A DNA stretch of 64,000 nt from Hyphomicrobium sp. Its GTDB lineage: Bacteria; Pseudomonadota; Alphaproteobacteria; Rhizobiales; Hyphomicrobiaceae. Made by a program: the position numbers and the translations under genes. Location of the stretch: NCBI GenBank assembly GCA_002928735.1, contig PERL01000004.1, forward strand, positions 62,001 to 126,000. Direction: 5' to 3'. Below, piece after piece: positions 8,033 to 17,012 of this stretch (position 1 is the stretch's first letter; the number at the start of each line of letters is the position of its first letter). The notes beneath the pieces were generated by a model that ran no database searches, had not been told where the DNA came from, and worked only from the letters and a program-made list of their open reading frames with translations.

Positions 8033-9117
8033 AAGCTCTGTGTATCTGGCCCGCCTCGCGCACCCGGACCCGTGTCCGCAGCCTCTGCTGTCTGCCACAC
8101 CTGCATAAAACTGAACAGCACCGTTACCGCAATGATGAGCGTGCTCCCACTGATGAACGGCGGCAAGCCGAGGGAAGCAAATGCAAGATCAGGCAGCACC
8201 GCGATGCCTGCCAGCAGCACACCCGACTTGAAGCCCAGCGACGCATAGCCCGCGAGCGCCCCATACCGCCAGGATAACAACACGATCAGGCCAGCAATGA
8301 TCGCTTCAAACACGGGGTGCCCCGCCTGCACAAAGGTCGAGGTGCCGTCCGCTGAGACCACGCGCATGCTGACGAAAGCGAGGACCCAGCCCGCCAACAC
8401 GGCACCGAGCAAAGGCGGCCACACGACTGCGGAATGATCCTTGAGCCCTAGCACGGTGCGCTGCCGGAGGAGGGCCACCGCCAGCACTGCGGCAGCGATG
8501 GTGACAAGTGGAGTGACGAGCAGTGTCGCTGCCGAATATGCACCCGTCCTAACGCCCGCTAATAGAAAAGTGGCCGTAGCAGGCAAGCCAAACAGACTTT
8601 GCGACAGGAACACGAGCCAAAAGCCGCTTCCGATCCCCTCGCGCGTGATGAGATTGGCCATGAGCATCGACAGCATGCTCGCAGCGAACAGTGTGATAGC
8701 GGCCGGCCACACAAAGCCATCACCGGGCAGCAAAACAAGTCCGTCGAACTGATCGAGCGCGACGGCCACACCATAGGCCTGCACGGCAGCAAAAATTACC
8801 GCGAGGAACATGACGCTGCGCTCGTAAGCAGCGCCGTTGTCTGACCGCCAGCGCCGCACTGCCGGAATGAAAAGCCACACCAACTCGCCCACGATCAACG
8901 CGTTGAACCATGGCATGACGCCCAACGCCAACACCGACAACCGTTGTCCGCTCCCGCTCCAGGCGTCAAACTGTTGCCCCGACAGGGCCTGCGGGTCGAG
9001 CCCAGGCACAGGCAGCCGCGTCCCAACGAACAGCACGGCCAGCACAGCGAGCGTAACGGCGACACGCTGCGCGGACGTGCGCCCGGATCCATGAGTCAAT
9101 GATGTGGCCGACGGCAT
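8029..9117 (-). CDS. Divergent SecY-family membrane protein lacking the C4/C5 cytoplasmic loops
   Basis: A 362-residue protein with about ten hydrophobic segments. SecY landmarks are preserved in order: LPVPGLD after TM1, LALGVMPWFNALIV at TM2b (SecY has ALGIMPYI), NLITREGIGSGFWLV at TM4-TM5 (SecY EQITERGIGNGIS), and FISGSTLIIAVTVLFSFMQV at the last TM (SecY FGGTSLLIVVVV). The loops between TM6-TM7 and TM8-TM9, which contact ribosome and SecA in SecY, are cut to roughly 12-15 residues, hence a length well below the usual 430-450. I chose the ATG at 9117, with AGGAG upstream. It is a paralogue, not the main translocon: no ribosomal-protein context is present. Start and fold are seen; loss of channel docking is inference. 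Confidence 0.85.
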   Translation of the reverse strand: MPSATSLTHGSGRTSAQRVAVTLAVLAVLFVGTRLPVPGLDPQALSGQQFDAWSGSGQRLSVLALGVMPWFNALIVGELVWLFIPAVRRWRSDNGAAYERSVMFLAVIFAAVQAYGVAVALDQFDGLVLLPGDGFVWPAAITLFAASMLSMLMANLITREGIGSGFWLVFLSQSLFGLPATATFLLAGVRTGAYSAATLLVTPLVTIAAAVLAVALLRQRTVLGLKDHSAVVWPPLLGAVLAGWVLAFVSMRVVSADGTSTFVQAGHPVFEAIIAGLIVLLSWRYGALAGYASLGFKSGVLLAGIAVLPDLAFASLGLPPFISGSTLIIAVTVLFSFMQVWQTAEAADTGPGARGGPDTQSL

Positions 9118-9214
9118 GACGAACCATCTCCTGCGGGTCCAATCTCCCGCAAGTACGAATAGCGCCATCTCATTAGACCGCAGTTCCTGAGGGAACGGCT
9201 GGCTGCGGGCGTCG

Positions 9215-10522
9215 TTAACTCTTCCCGAACACCCGGTCGAAGATCGTGTCGACGTGTTTGAAGTGGTAGCCGAGATCGAACATGTCTTCGAGATCCCGGG
9301 CGGGAACCTTGGCCGTCACCTCACTATCCGCCTTCAATTCGGTGAGGAAATCCTTGCCTTCTTCCCACGTTTTCATCGCATTTCGCTGCACCATCGCATA
9401 GGCATCCTCGCGCGACACGCCCGCCTGCGTCAGCGCCAGCAGTACGCGCTGGGAGTTATGCAAGCCACCCAGCTTGTCGAGGTTCCTTTTCATGTTCTCC
9501 GGATAGATGACGAGCTTTTCGATCACGCCAGCTAGCCGGTTGAGCGCGAAATCAAGCGTCACCGTCGCGTCGGGCCCGATCATGCGCTCCACCGACGAAT
9601 GCGAGATATCGCGCTCGTGCCACAGCGCCACGTTCTCCATCGCCGGCACTGCATAGCCGCGCACGATGCGCGCCAAACCAGTCAAGTTCTCCGCCAGCAC
9701 CGGATTGCGCTTGTGCGGCATCGCCGAAGACCCCTTCTGTCCCGGCGAGAAATACTCCTCAGCCTCCAGCACCTCGGTCCGCTGCAAATGCCGGACCTCT
9801 GTTGCCAGCCGCTCAACCGATGAAGCGACCACCGCGAGCGTCGCAAAATACATCGCATGCCGGTCGCGCGGCACCACCTGCGTCGACACCGGCTCCGGCT
9901 TCAACCCCATCCGCTCGGCGACGAAGGCTTCCACGCGCGGATCGATATTGGCGAACGTTCCAACCGCCCCTGAAATGGCGCATGTGCGCACATCCTCCCG
10001 CGCCGCCACGAGCCGCTCCCGGGCCCGCTCGAACTCTGCATACCCACACGCCAGCTTCAGCCCGAACGTTGTCGGCTCAGCGTGGATGCCGTGGCTCCGG
10101 CCGATGGTGGGCGTCAGGCGGTGTTCGAACGCGCGCAGCTTCAATGCCTCGAGCAGCCGGTCGATGTCGGCGATGAGAATGTCGGCCGCCCGCACGAGCT
10201 GAACGTTGAGCGTCGTATCGAGCACATCCGACGACGTCATGCCCTGGTGTACGAACCGCGCTTCCGGTCCCACGATCTCCGCCAGATGCGTCAGGAACGC
10301 AATCACGTCGTGCTTCGTCACCTGCTCGATGGCATCGATACGCGCCACCTCGAATCGCGCCTGCGACCCCTTCTTCCAGATGACGTCGGCAGCCTCTTTG
10401 GGAATGATGCCGAGATTGGCCATGGCCGTCGCCGCGTGGCTCTCGATCTCAAACCAGATGCGGTAGCGTGTATCGGGCTCCCAAATGCGCACCATCTCGG
10501 GCCGGGAGTAGCGGGGAATCAT
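9215..10522 (-). CDS. purB: Adenylosuccinate lyase
   Basis: Fumarase/aspartase-superfamily enzyme catalysing two beta-eliminations in purine synthesis (SAICAR to AICAR, and adenylosuccinate to AMP). The superfamily signature GSSAMPHKRNP with its mobile catalytic loop is present, as are the TSSDVLDT segment and the IGRSHGIHAEP histidine region. The length of 435 residues is standard. The start MIPRYSRPEM has GAGG a few bases upstream. It is encoded near purCSQ, but separated by the SecY-like/hydrolase pair and the zeta-subunit gene. Confidence 0.97.
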   Translation of the reverse strand: MIPRYSRPEMVRIWEPDTRYRIWFEIESHAATAMANLGIIPKEAADVIWKKGSQARFEVARIDAIEQVTKHDVIAFLTHLAEIVGPEARFVHQGMTSSDVLDTTLNVQLVRAADILIADIDRLLEALKLRAFEHRLTPTIGRSHGIHAEPTTFGLKLACGYAEFERARERLVAAREDVRTCAISGAVGTFANIDPRVEAFVAERMGLKPEPVSTQVVPRDRHAMYFATLAVVASSVERLATEVRHLQRTEVLEAEEYFSPGQKGSSAMPHKRNPVLAENLTGLARIVRGYAVPAMENVALWHERDISHSSVERMIGPDATVTLDFALNRLAGVIEKLVIYPENMKRNLDKLGGLHNSQRVLLALTQAGVSREDAYAMVQRNAMKTWEEGKDFLTELKADSEVTAKVPARDLEDMFDLGYHFKHVDTIFDRVFGKS

Positions 10523-11239
10523 GACGTCCTCGTCGGGTCAGTGGAAGGGGGGAGAGCCGGATTGCGCCCGGCCGCAAGATGCCGGTGGCGTAACACCCTC
10601 GCCGCCCGCCAGCAACGTGCCCTCTCGCACAAATCCGAACCGCCCCCGGACAGCCCCGGCACCGAATCGCTCCAGGGCACAAAGCCGGCCAGCCCCGAAT
10701 GAGCCCGAACCAAACGCCATCCAAGCCCCCCTGCGTCAATTCTCACCAATCAAATAATCCCCCGCGATTTCTGAATGAACGTTCATCTCGCACATGCGAA
10801 ATCCGTCGTCGCCGGAGCCGCCAAGTCCCCCATGCTGCTCTGCAAAATCCGTGCGCTCGCCTGTCTTCCACTCATCCCCCGGAATCTCCCGATTTCACGA
10901 GAATATTGCGCGCTGTTTCGCGCCAGCAACGCTCTGCTGCACAGCGAAGAAACACGCCGCTTTGGAGCCATATTTCGATGGCGTATCGGCCCCGGATCGC
11001 GGCGTCGCCATTCACGAACGCTTCAGGTCCAATGTTGAAAACAAGACACGGCACTTAACGCAGTGACCACAAGCCCCTTGTAACCCGAGGGCGCCGACGC
11101 AACTCTACAGTAACGTCATCGGCGTTAGAGTAGCCGGGATGAAGAGCGACGACGAATAGGCACGCCTTTGGGGAAGACGCAGTTTTGGCCCGCGCAAAAA
11201 GCCCGGACCAGTCCTGAAAAGAACAGACGAGAGAAATTT
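10523..11239. other. 717-base intergenic region with a 12-bp palindrome
   Basis: The stretch between purB and a small plus-strand gene has only weak ORFs and is less GC-rich around 10740-10790. It holds a perfect 12-bp palindrome ATGAACGTTCAT at 10775-10786, a plausible dimer-binding operator. A plus-strand frame opens at that ATG (to 11038), but it has no ribosome-binding site and an unconvincing composition. The stretch 11041-11239 presumably carries the promoter of the 65-residue protein. I found no tRNA or recognisable structured RNA. Confidence 0.4.
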
Positions 11240-11437
11240 ATGTCCGAGCAGATGCAGAGCGAAATCGCCGAACTCAATAATCGTTTTGATGAGCTTGACG
11301 ATCCTCGCGCCCAGTACGCTCTCTTGAAAGAGCGGATCAACACCTATCGCTCCCGCGGTGCCTCCGTTCCCGAAGCGCTCCAGCGCATGGAACGGGTGCT
11401 CATGCAGGAGTGCCTGTCTGAATCACAGGGTCGTTAG
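11240..11437 (+). CDS. Small helical protein of unknown function (65 aa)
   Basis: A charged protein rich in Glu, Arg and Leu with a heptad-like pattern (SEIAELNNRFDELDD, then LLKERINTYRSRG) and few hydrophobic clusters, so probably a small cytoplasmic coiled-coil or helical protein. The ATG at 11240 has a GAGAG stretch eight bases upstream and is preferred over the open extension to 11168. It stands alone between the purB intergenic region and a convergent binding-protein gene. I do not recognise the family. Confidence 0.65.
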   Translation: MSEQMQSEIAELNNRFDELDDPRAQYALLKERINTYRSRGASVPEALQRMERVLMQECLSESQGR

Positions 11438-11477
11438 TCGGTTCTCGAACCTGAAATGGATCGCGGCGCCAGCGAGG

Positions 11478-12521
11478 TCACTCGCTGGCGTTTGCGCTTT
11501 TGGACCATCGTCCCGCAACGAGCGGCACAGCAACGAATGAAGGTACGCGCGCGTCACCCTTAGCGTCGAACGCTGACGCACGTCCGCTGCCATCGCCATT
11601 CATGATAGTCGCTGGGTCCCCGGAGCCCCGCGCCGCTCGCCAGATGGCCACAGCCCGTTCCGCCGCGTCGTCAAGGTCGCCGGGATCGAGGCCACCCGAA
11701 CCAGCCCCACGCACCATCACCTTAACTTGGCTAAGCGATCCCTCGGCCGCCTTGGCGAAGTCGTCCGTCGCGTTCGCGTCCGATGCAATCACAGCCGCGC
11801 CGAGGCGTGCCTTGCGCAGACTGCGCAATACAACTGCCGCCTCGGAAGGATAACCGGCAAAGAAGATGACGTCAGGCGGAAGCCCCGACAGCTTGGCCAA
11901 CTCCCCGTCGTAGTCCCGCCGCCCCGCAACGATAGGCACCACAACCGGCGGCATTCCTTTCGCAGCAGCAATCGCCGCTGTTACCGCAGCCGTGAGACCG
12001 CGCGCGTAAGCGGTCCGGTCCTGAACGATCGCGATCCGCCCGCTGGGGGCCATGGCCATCAAATCCGATGCCGCGGCCGCACCTTGCAGATCGTCCCGCC
12101 CCGCCAATCGAAAGATCGTTGGTCCGGCCCGTTTATCGGTCAGCTCAGGATGACGCACGCCCAGCGCGATAAAGACGACGCCAGCGTCGGCGTAAACCCG
12201 GGACGCCGCAATCGCTGCAGCCGGGCAGGGGTGGCCAATCACCAAATCAGGCTTGTTCGACACGATCTCTCGCGCGGCGCCCGCAGCTCGCGCGGCGTCG
12301 CAGCCGTCGTCCACCTCGTCGACCGAAAGCTCGGCTCCGGCCGCCCCGCGCCGCGCCCCCGCGATCATCGCGGGCAGCGTCTCCGCAAGACGGCCCGTCG
12401 CCGGCCCCGCCACCACAATTCGCTGCGCGGCCTCAGCCACGGCGGAATCGCGTGTGCCGGCGGCCAGTACAAGTGTCAGTCCGATCCAGAACCGGAGATG
12501 GCGCAAGGAAAGTGCCCGCAT
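11478..12521 (-). CDS. Periplasmic branched-chain-amino-acid-type (LivJ-like) substrate-binding protein
   Basis: A 347-residue type I periplasmic binding protein. After a signal peptide (hydrophobic core FWIGLTLVLAAG, cleavage near AVAEA) the two-lobe fold is suggested by SNKPDLVIGHPCPAAAIAAS, GVVFIALGVRHPELTD and GRIAIVQDRTAYARGL, in positions equivalent to those in LivJ and amide-binding proteins. No permease or ATPase gene is near, so it is an orphan receptor. It diverges from an alanine/sodium symporter gene with a 164-base gap. Ligand is unknown. Confidence 0.8.
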   Translation of the reverse strand: MRALSLRHLRFWIGLTLVLAAGTRDSAVAEAAQRIVVAGPATGRLAETLPAMIAGARRGAAGAELSVDEVDDGCDAARAAGAAREIVSNKPDLVIGHPCPAAAIAASRVYADAGVVFIALGVRHPELTDKRAGPTIFRLAGRDDLQGAAAASDLMAMAPSGRIAIVQDRTAYARGLTAAVTAAIAAAKGMPPVVVPIVAGRRDYDGELAKLSGLPPDVIFFAGYPSEAAVVLRSLRKARLGAAVIASDANATDDFAKAAEGSLSQVKVMVRGAGSGGLDPGDLDDAAERAVAIWRAARGSGDPATIMNGDGSGRASAFDAKGDARVPSFVAVPLVAGRWSKSANASE

Positions 12522-12685
12522 AACGTCCACGATAACTGACTGACCGGCCCGCTCAACTTTTGGCTCGCAGCCCGATCTTGCGTCGCACACCGGGGCTGGC
12601 CTAGGGTACCGCGATGTTGAAACAGCGTAACTATCGGCGATGCCGGGGGCATCACGATGGCGGCGCGGCGGCCGGGGGGCACGAC

Positions 12686-14305
12686 ATGCCGGGATTGACA
12701 CCACGGGGAGCGACCGCGCGCCGTTGGACTGGCCCGGGCATACTCCTGGGCGCGATCACAGGTTTGATCGCCGCGACGCCGGCCCTAGCTGGCGCTGATA
12801 CACCCCAAGCCCTCACCCTTGACCAGAGCATCAACGAAACGGTCGGCACCCTGTCCGCCCCCTTCGTCGCCTTTATCTTCTCGCCGCTACCCGGCACGGC
12901 TTTTCCCTGGATCGTCCTCTGGCTGATCGCCGCCGCGGTTGTCTTCACCGTCTACTTCGGCCTCATCCAGATCCGCGGCTTCGGCCACGCGCTCGCCCTC
13001 GTCAGTGGCAAATACGATAACGCCAAGGACCCCGGTGAGGTCAGTCACTTCCAAGCCCTCTCCACTGCACTCTCCGGAACCGTCGGTCTCGGCAATATCG
13101 CTGGCGTCGCCGTGGCCGTCTCCGTCGGCGGCCCGGGCGCCACGTTCTGGATGATCCTCGCCGGCCTTCTTGGCATGGCGACCAAGTTCACCGAGTGCAC
13201 GCTCGGCGTCAAATACCGCAACGAGTTCGCCGATGGACACGTCTCCGGCGGCCCCATGTACTATCTCTCGAAAGGCCTCGCCGCACGCGGCCTCGCCGTC
13301 CCCGGCCGCATCATGGCCGCCATCTTTGCGGTCTTCTGCGTTCTGGGGTCCTTCGGCGCCGGCAATATGTTCCAGGCCAATCAGGTCCACGCCCAACTCG
13401 TCAACGTCACCGGCGGCGATGCCAGCTTCCTCGCCGGACAGGGTTGGCTGACGGGATTGGTCCTCGCCGTGATCGTGTTCGCCGTCATCGTCGGCGGCAT
13501 CAAGTCGATCGCCACGTTCGCCGAATTCATCGTGCCCATCATGGCCCTCATCTACTGCGGCGCGGCTCTCATCATTATTGGGATGAATATCGAAAAGCTG
13601 CCGTGGGCCGTCGGCCAGATCGTTTCGGGAGCCTTCACGGGAGCCGGGGTCGCCGGCGGCATGCTCGGCGCCATCATCCAAGGCTTCCGCCGCGCGTCGT
13701 TTTCAAACGAAGCCGGCCTCGGATCAGCCGCCATCGCCCACTCCGCTGTCAAGACGAAGCACCCCGTCACCGAAGGCCTGGTCGCCCTCCTGGAACCCTT
13801 CATCGACACCGTCGTCATCTGCACCTGCACCGCCCTCGTCATCGTCATGACCGGCGTCCTTCAAATCGATCCCGCGACCGGGCTCTACATCTGGAACGCC
13901 GAAGCCGGCCGTATCGCGACACAAGGCAACCTCACGGGCGTCGAATTGACCTCCGCTGCCTTCGAAAGTTCGATTTCCTGGTTTCCATACGTGTTGGCAC
14001 TAGCCGTCGTACTCTTCGCCTTCTCGACGCTGATCTCGTGGTCCTACTACGGCCTGAAAGCCTGGACCTATCTGTTCGGCGAAGGCCGCGCGCGCGAAAT
14101 CACCTTCAACACCATCTACTGCGGCATGGTCGTGGTCGGCGCCGCGATCAACCTGAACCACGTCATCGATTTCGCCGACGCCGCCATTTTCTCCATGGCG
14201 CTCGTCAACATCACCGGGCTCTACATCCTGATGCCGGAAGTGAAAAAGGACCTTGCCGACTACTTCGCCAAATTAAAAAGCGGTGAGATCAAACCCGCAG
14301 CGTGA
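12686..14305 (+). CDS. Sodium:alanine symporter family (AGCS) transporter
   Basis: Inner-membrane transporter of the AGCS family, importing alanine or glycine with sodium. The family signature is clear: LSGTVGLGNIAGVAVAVSVG, GPGATFWMILAGLLGM and the FSNEAGLGSAAIAHS segment. From the ATG at 12686, preceded by a G-rich stretch, it has 539 residues with around eleven membrane segments. A long N-terminal hydrophobic extension before the core looks like a cleaved leader, a feature of some proteobacterial members. It diverges from the binding-protein gene, hinting at shared control of amino-acid uptake. Confidence 0.93.
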   Translation: MPGLTPRGATARRWTGPGILLGAITGLIAATPALAGADTPQALTLDQSINETVGTLSAPFVAFIFSPLPGTAFPWIVLWLIAAAVVFTVYFGLIQIRGFGHALALVSGKYDNAKDPGEVSHFQALSTALSGTVGLGNIAGVAVAVSVGGPGATFWMILAGLLGMATKFTECTLGVKYRNEFADGHVSGGPMYYLSKGLAARGLAVPGRIMAAIFAVFCVLGSFGAGNMFQANQVHAQLVNVTGGDASFLAGQGWLTGLVLAVIVFAVIVGGIKSIATFAEFIVPIMALIYCGAALIIIGMNIEKLPWAVGQIVSGAFTGAGVAGGMLGAIIQGFRRASFSNEAGLGSAAIAHSAVKTKHPVTEGLVALLEPFIDTVVICTCTALVIVMTGVLQIDPATGLYIWNAEAGRIATQGNLTGVELTSAAFESSISWFPYVLALAVVLFAFSTLISWSYYGLKAWTYLFGEGRAREITFNTIYCGMVVVGAAINLNHVIDFADAAIFSMALVNITGLYILMPEVKKDLADYFAKLKSGEIKPAA

Positions 14306-14321
14306 GCGGCAAACCGTTCGC

Positions 14322-17012
14322 TCAAGCGGCCTTGGCATTGGCCAGATTGAGGGTCGCCAAACGCACGCCCGCATCCTCCGGGTCGTCGCTGATGGCAAAC
14401 CCAAGCCGCGCGCAAAAATCGAGCATGGTCTGGTTCTCGGCCAGCACCGTGCCCGATAGTTCGCTGAGGCCCTCCGCCCGAGCGTAAGCGATCAGATGCT
14501 GCATCAAGCGCTTGCCGAGCCCCTTGCCCTTCAAGTGCGACGCCACGAGAACCGCAAACTCGGCCTTCTGGTAGTCCGATCCGGCCATCATCCGCGCAAC
14601 GCCCAACAGCGTTCCTGTCGCCTTCTCGATGGCCACGAACGCCATCTCGCGCCCATAGTCGATCTGCGTCAGCCGCGCGATGGTCGCGTGGTTGAGTGAC
14701 TTCGCCGCCATGAAAAAGCGCATCCGCATGTCATGCGGCGTCACCTGCTTGAAGAAATCGTCGTAACGCAATTCGTCGTCGGGCCGGATCGGACGGATCA
14801 GCAACTCCTGGTTTCCGCCCAGCAGAAAATCGGTCTCCCACCGCGACGGATACGGCCGAATGCTCATGGGCACCCGCGGATTGAGAACGGGATCGGCGAT
14901 GACGATGCGCGCGTCGAGCGCCACCACATCGTGGTCGTCGGCCAGCAATGGATTGATATCGATCTCCCGAATTTCGGGATGCTCGGCGACAAGATAGCTG
15001 AGGCGCACGAGAACCATGGCAATCCGGTCGAGGTCGGCAGCTGGCCGGTCCCGATAGCCGGCCAGCAGCCGCGACACCCGCGTCTGCGCCATCAGATCGT
15101 GCGCCAAACCGAGATCGAGCGGCGGCAACGCCTCCGCCGTATCCCGCATCACTTCCACGCCCGTCCCGCCGGCACCAAACACGATCAGCGGCCCAAATGT
15201 CTGGTCGGTGCTAACGCCTGCAAACAGCTCGTGCGCATCCTTCTTGCGGATCATCGGCTGCACGGTGAAGCCCTCGATGACCGCATCAGGCTTGAGCCGC
15301 TTGATCCGGCTCAGCATCGCCTCCGCAGCGTCCGCGCAATCCTCAGGTGTGGTGAGATCGAGCCGTACGCCCCCGACATCTGATTTATGCGTGATGTCGG
15401 GCGAGCGGATTTTCAACGCAACGGCCTTGCTGGAGGCCAGCAACTCGGTGGCAACCGCCCGCGCCTCTTCCGGCGTCGCTGCCGTCCGCGTCGGCACCGT
15501 CTTGATGCCATAAGCCGCCAGAACATCCTTCGACGGGGCTTCCCCCAGAACCGTCTCCCCGCGCTTCAGTGCGTCCTTCAGCGCCCGGTTCACGTATTGG
15601 GGATCAAGCCCCATCTCGTCCGGCAGTGACGGCGGCGTCCGCATCAAAAGATCCTGCGCCCGCCGGTGCCGAACCAATTGCATGAAACCGTTGATCGCAT
15701 CGTCGGGGCTCTCGAACGACGGATGCCCCGCCGCACGAAACGCCGCTCGCCCCGGTTCAGCCGTGCCGTTTCCAAGCCACACGCTGAGGAGTGGCCGCCG
15801 CCGCCCATCCGGCTTGTGCGCCCTCACCGCCTCAATGACGGCCTCAGCCGCCTTCGTGCTGTCTGCCAAAGCCGTCGGGCAATTCATAACGAGGATAGCA
15901 TCCGTCCCCTTGTCGTTCAGAACGGCCTCAACCGCCGCCGTGTATCGCTCCGGTGAGGCATCCCCAATGATGTCGACTGGATTTGCATGCGACCACGTCG
16001 GCGGTAGCGCGGCGTTGAGTGCAGCGATCGTCGGCGCATCGAGAGTCGCCAGCGAGCCGCCCCAATCCGACAGCCGGTCCACGGCCAAAACGCCGGCCCC
16101 CCCGCCGTTGGTGATGATCGTCAACCGTTCGCCGCTGATGCGCCCCACCCGCGACAGCGTTTCGGCCGCATCGAACAACTGTTCGATCTCGCGCACGCGC
16201 AACACGCCGGCGCGCCGGAACGCCGCCTCATATGCCTTGTCCGAGCCTGCCAACGCGCCCGTGTGCGACAGGGCCGCCTTAGCACCCGCAGAATGCCGCC
16301 CCGACTTAATGACGATCACAGGCTTCGCGCGCGCCGCTCGCCGCGCCGCCGACATAAACTTCGGCGCATTCGTAATGTTCTCGATATAGAGAAGAATGGC
16401 CCGGCTCGAGGTGTCCGCCGCCAGATAATCAAGCAGGTCCCCGAAATCGACATCCAGCATATCGCCCAGTGACACCACGTGGCTGAACCCGATGCCGCGC
16501 GAAGCAGCCCAGTCGACGATGCTCGTCACCAGCGCACCCGACTGAGACAAAAACGCGAGATCGCCTTTCAACGGCGCGATGTGAGAAAAACTGGCATCCA
16601 ATCCGATTTGCGGCAGCATCAGGCCAAGGCAATTGGGACCCTGCACCCGCAGGCACGTCGGCCGCGCCGCCTTCAGAACAGCTGCCTTTTGGTCGGCGCT
16701 GAGCCCCGCCGTGATCACCACCGCCGCCCGCACACCCTTGGCGCCCAGCTCAGCAATGATGCTGGGCACCGTATCGGGCGGCGTCGCAATGACCGCCAGA
16801 TCCGGCACACCCTCCAACTCGCGCACCGATGTGACGCAAGCCTGTTCCTCGACATGGCGATGCTTCGGATTGACGAACTGAATCCGCCCAGTGAACCCAG
16901 CGCGCAGAAGATTGCGCGCGACCACGTTCCCCACCGAATTCGGTGTCGGGCTGGCCCCGATCAGCGCCACGGACCGCGGCGTCAAAAGAGAGTCGAGATT
17001 TCGCGTTGTCAT
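14322..17012 (-). CDS. Pat/YfiQ-type protein lysine acetyltransferase (acyl-CoA synthetase-like plus GNAT)
   Basis: An 896-residue fusion. A CoA-binding Rossmann domain opens it (SVALIGASPTPNSVGNVV), followed by a succinyl-CoA ligase-like domain (ALSHTGALAGSDKAYEAAF), an ATP-grasp domain (about residues 480-700, VALKIRSPDITHKSDVGGV) and a C-terminal GNAT domain with the acetyl-CoA loop KGKGLGKRLMQHL. This layout matches Pat/YfiQ, which acetylates acetyl-CoA synthetase and other proteins. The start overlaps the stop of the upstream kinase gene (ATGA), and both follow an FNR-type regulator on the same strand. Acetate-CoA ligase activity is a less likely alternative. Confidence 0.9.
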   Translation of the reverse strand: MTTRNLDSLLTPRSVALIGASPTPNSVGNVVARNLLRAGFTGRIQFVNPKHRHVEEQACVTSVRELEGVPDLAVIATPPDTVPSIIAELGAKGVRAAVVITAGLSADQKAAVLKAARPTCLRVQGPNCLGLMLPQIGLDASFSHIAPLKGDLAFLSQSGALVTSIVDWAASRGIGFSHVVSLGDMLDVDFGDLLDYLAADTSSRAILLYIENITNAPKFMSAARRAARAKPVIVIKSGRHSAGAKAALSHTGALAGSDKAYEAAFRRAGVLRVREIEQLFDAAETLSRVGRISGERLTIITNGGGAGVLAVDRLSDWGGSLATLDAPTIAALNAALPPTWSHANPVDIIGDASPERYTAAVEAVLNDKGTDAILVMNCPTALADSTKAAEAVIEAVRAHKPDGRRRPLLSVWLGNGTAEPGRAAFRAAGHPSFESPDDAINGFMQLVRHRRAQDLLMRTPPSLPDEMGLDPQYVNRALKDALKRGETVLGEAPSKDVLAAYGIKTVPTRTAATPEEARAVATELLASSKAVALKIRSPDITHKSDVGGVRLDLTTPEDCADAAEAMLSRIKRLKPDAVIEGFTVQPMIRKKDAHELFAGVSTDQTFGPLIVFGAGGTGVEVMRDTAEALPPLDLGLAHDLMAQTRVSRLLAGYRDRPAADLDRIAMVLVRLSYLVAEHPEIREIDINPLLADDHDVVALDARIVIADPVLNPRVPMSIRPYPSRWETDFLLGGNQELLIRPIRPDDELRYDDFFKQVTPHDMRMRFFMAAKSLNHATIARLTQIDYGREMAFVAIEKATGTLLGVARMMAGSDYQKAEFAVLVASHLKGKGLGKRLMQHLIAYARAEGLSELSGTVLAENQTMLDFCARLGFAISDDPEDAGVRLATLNLANAKAA

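Noticed and set aside
10775-11038. 87-codon plus-strand frame starting at the palindrome
   Set aside because: No ribosome site, and its second half has an arginine-rich shadow-like composition; not supported without conservation data.
12887-13681. 264-codon minus-strand acidic frame antisense to the AGCS transporter
   Set aside because: Composition (Asp/Gly/Glu) is that of a complementary-strand shadow; the plus-strand transporter is unambiguous.
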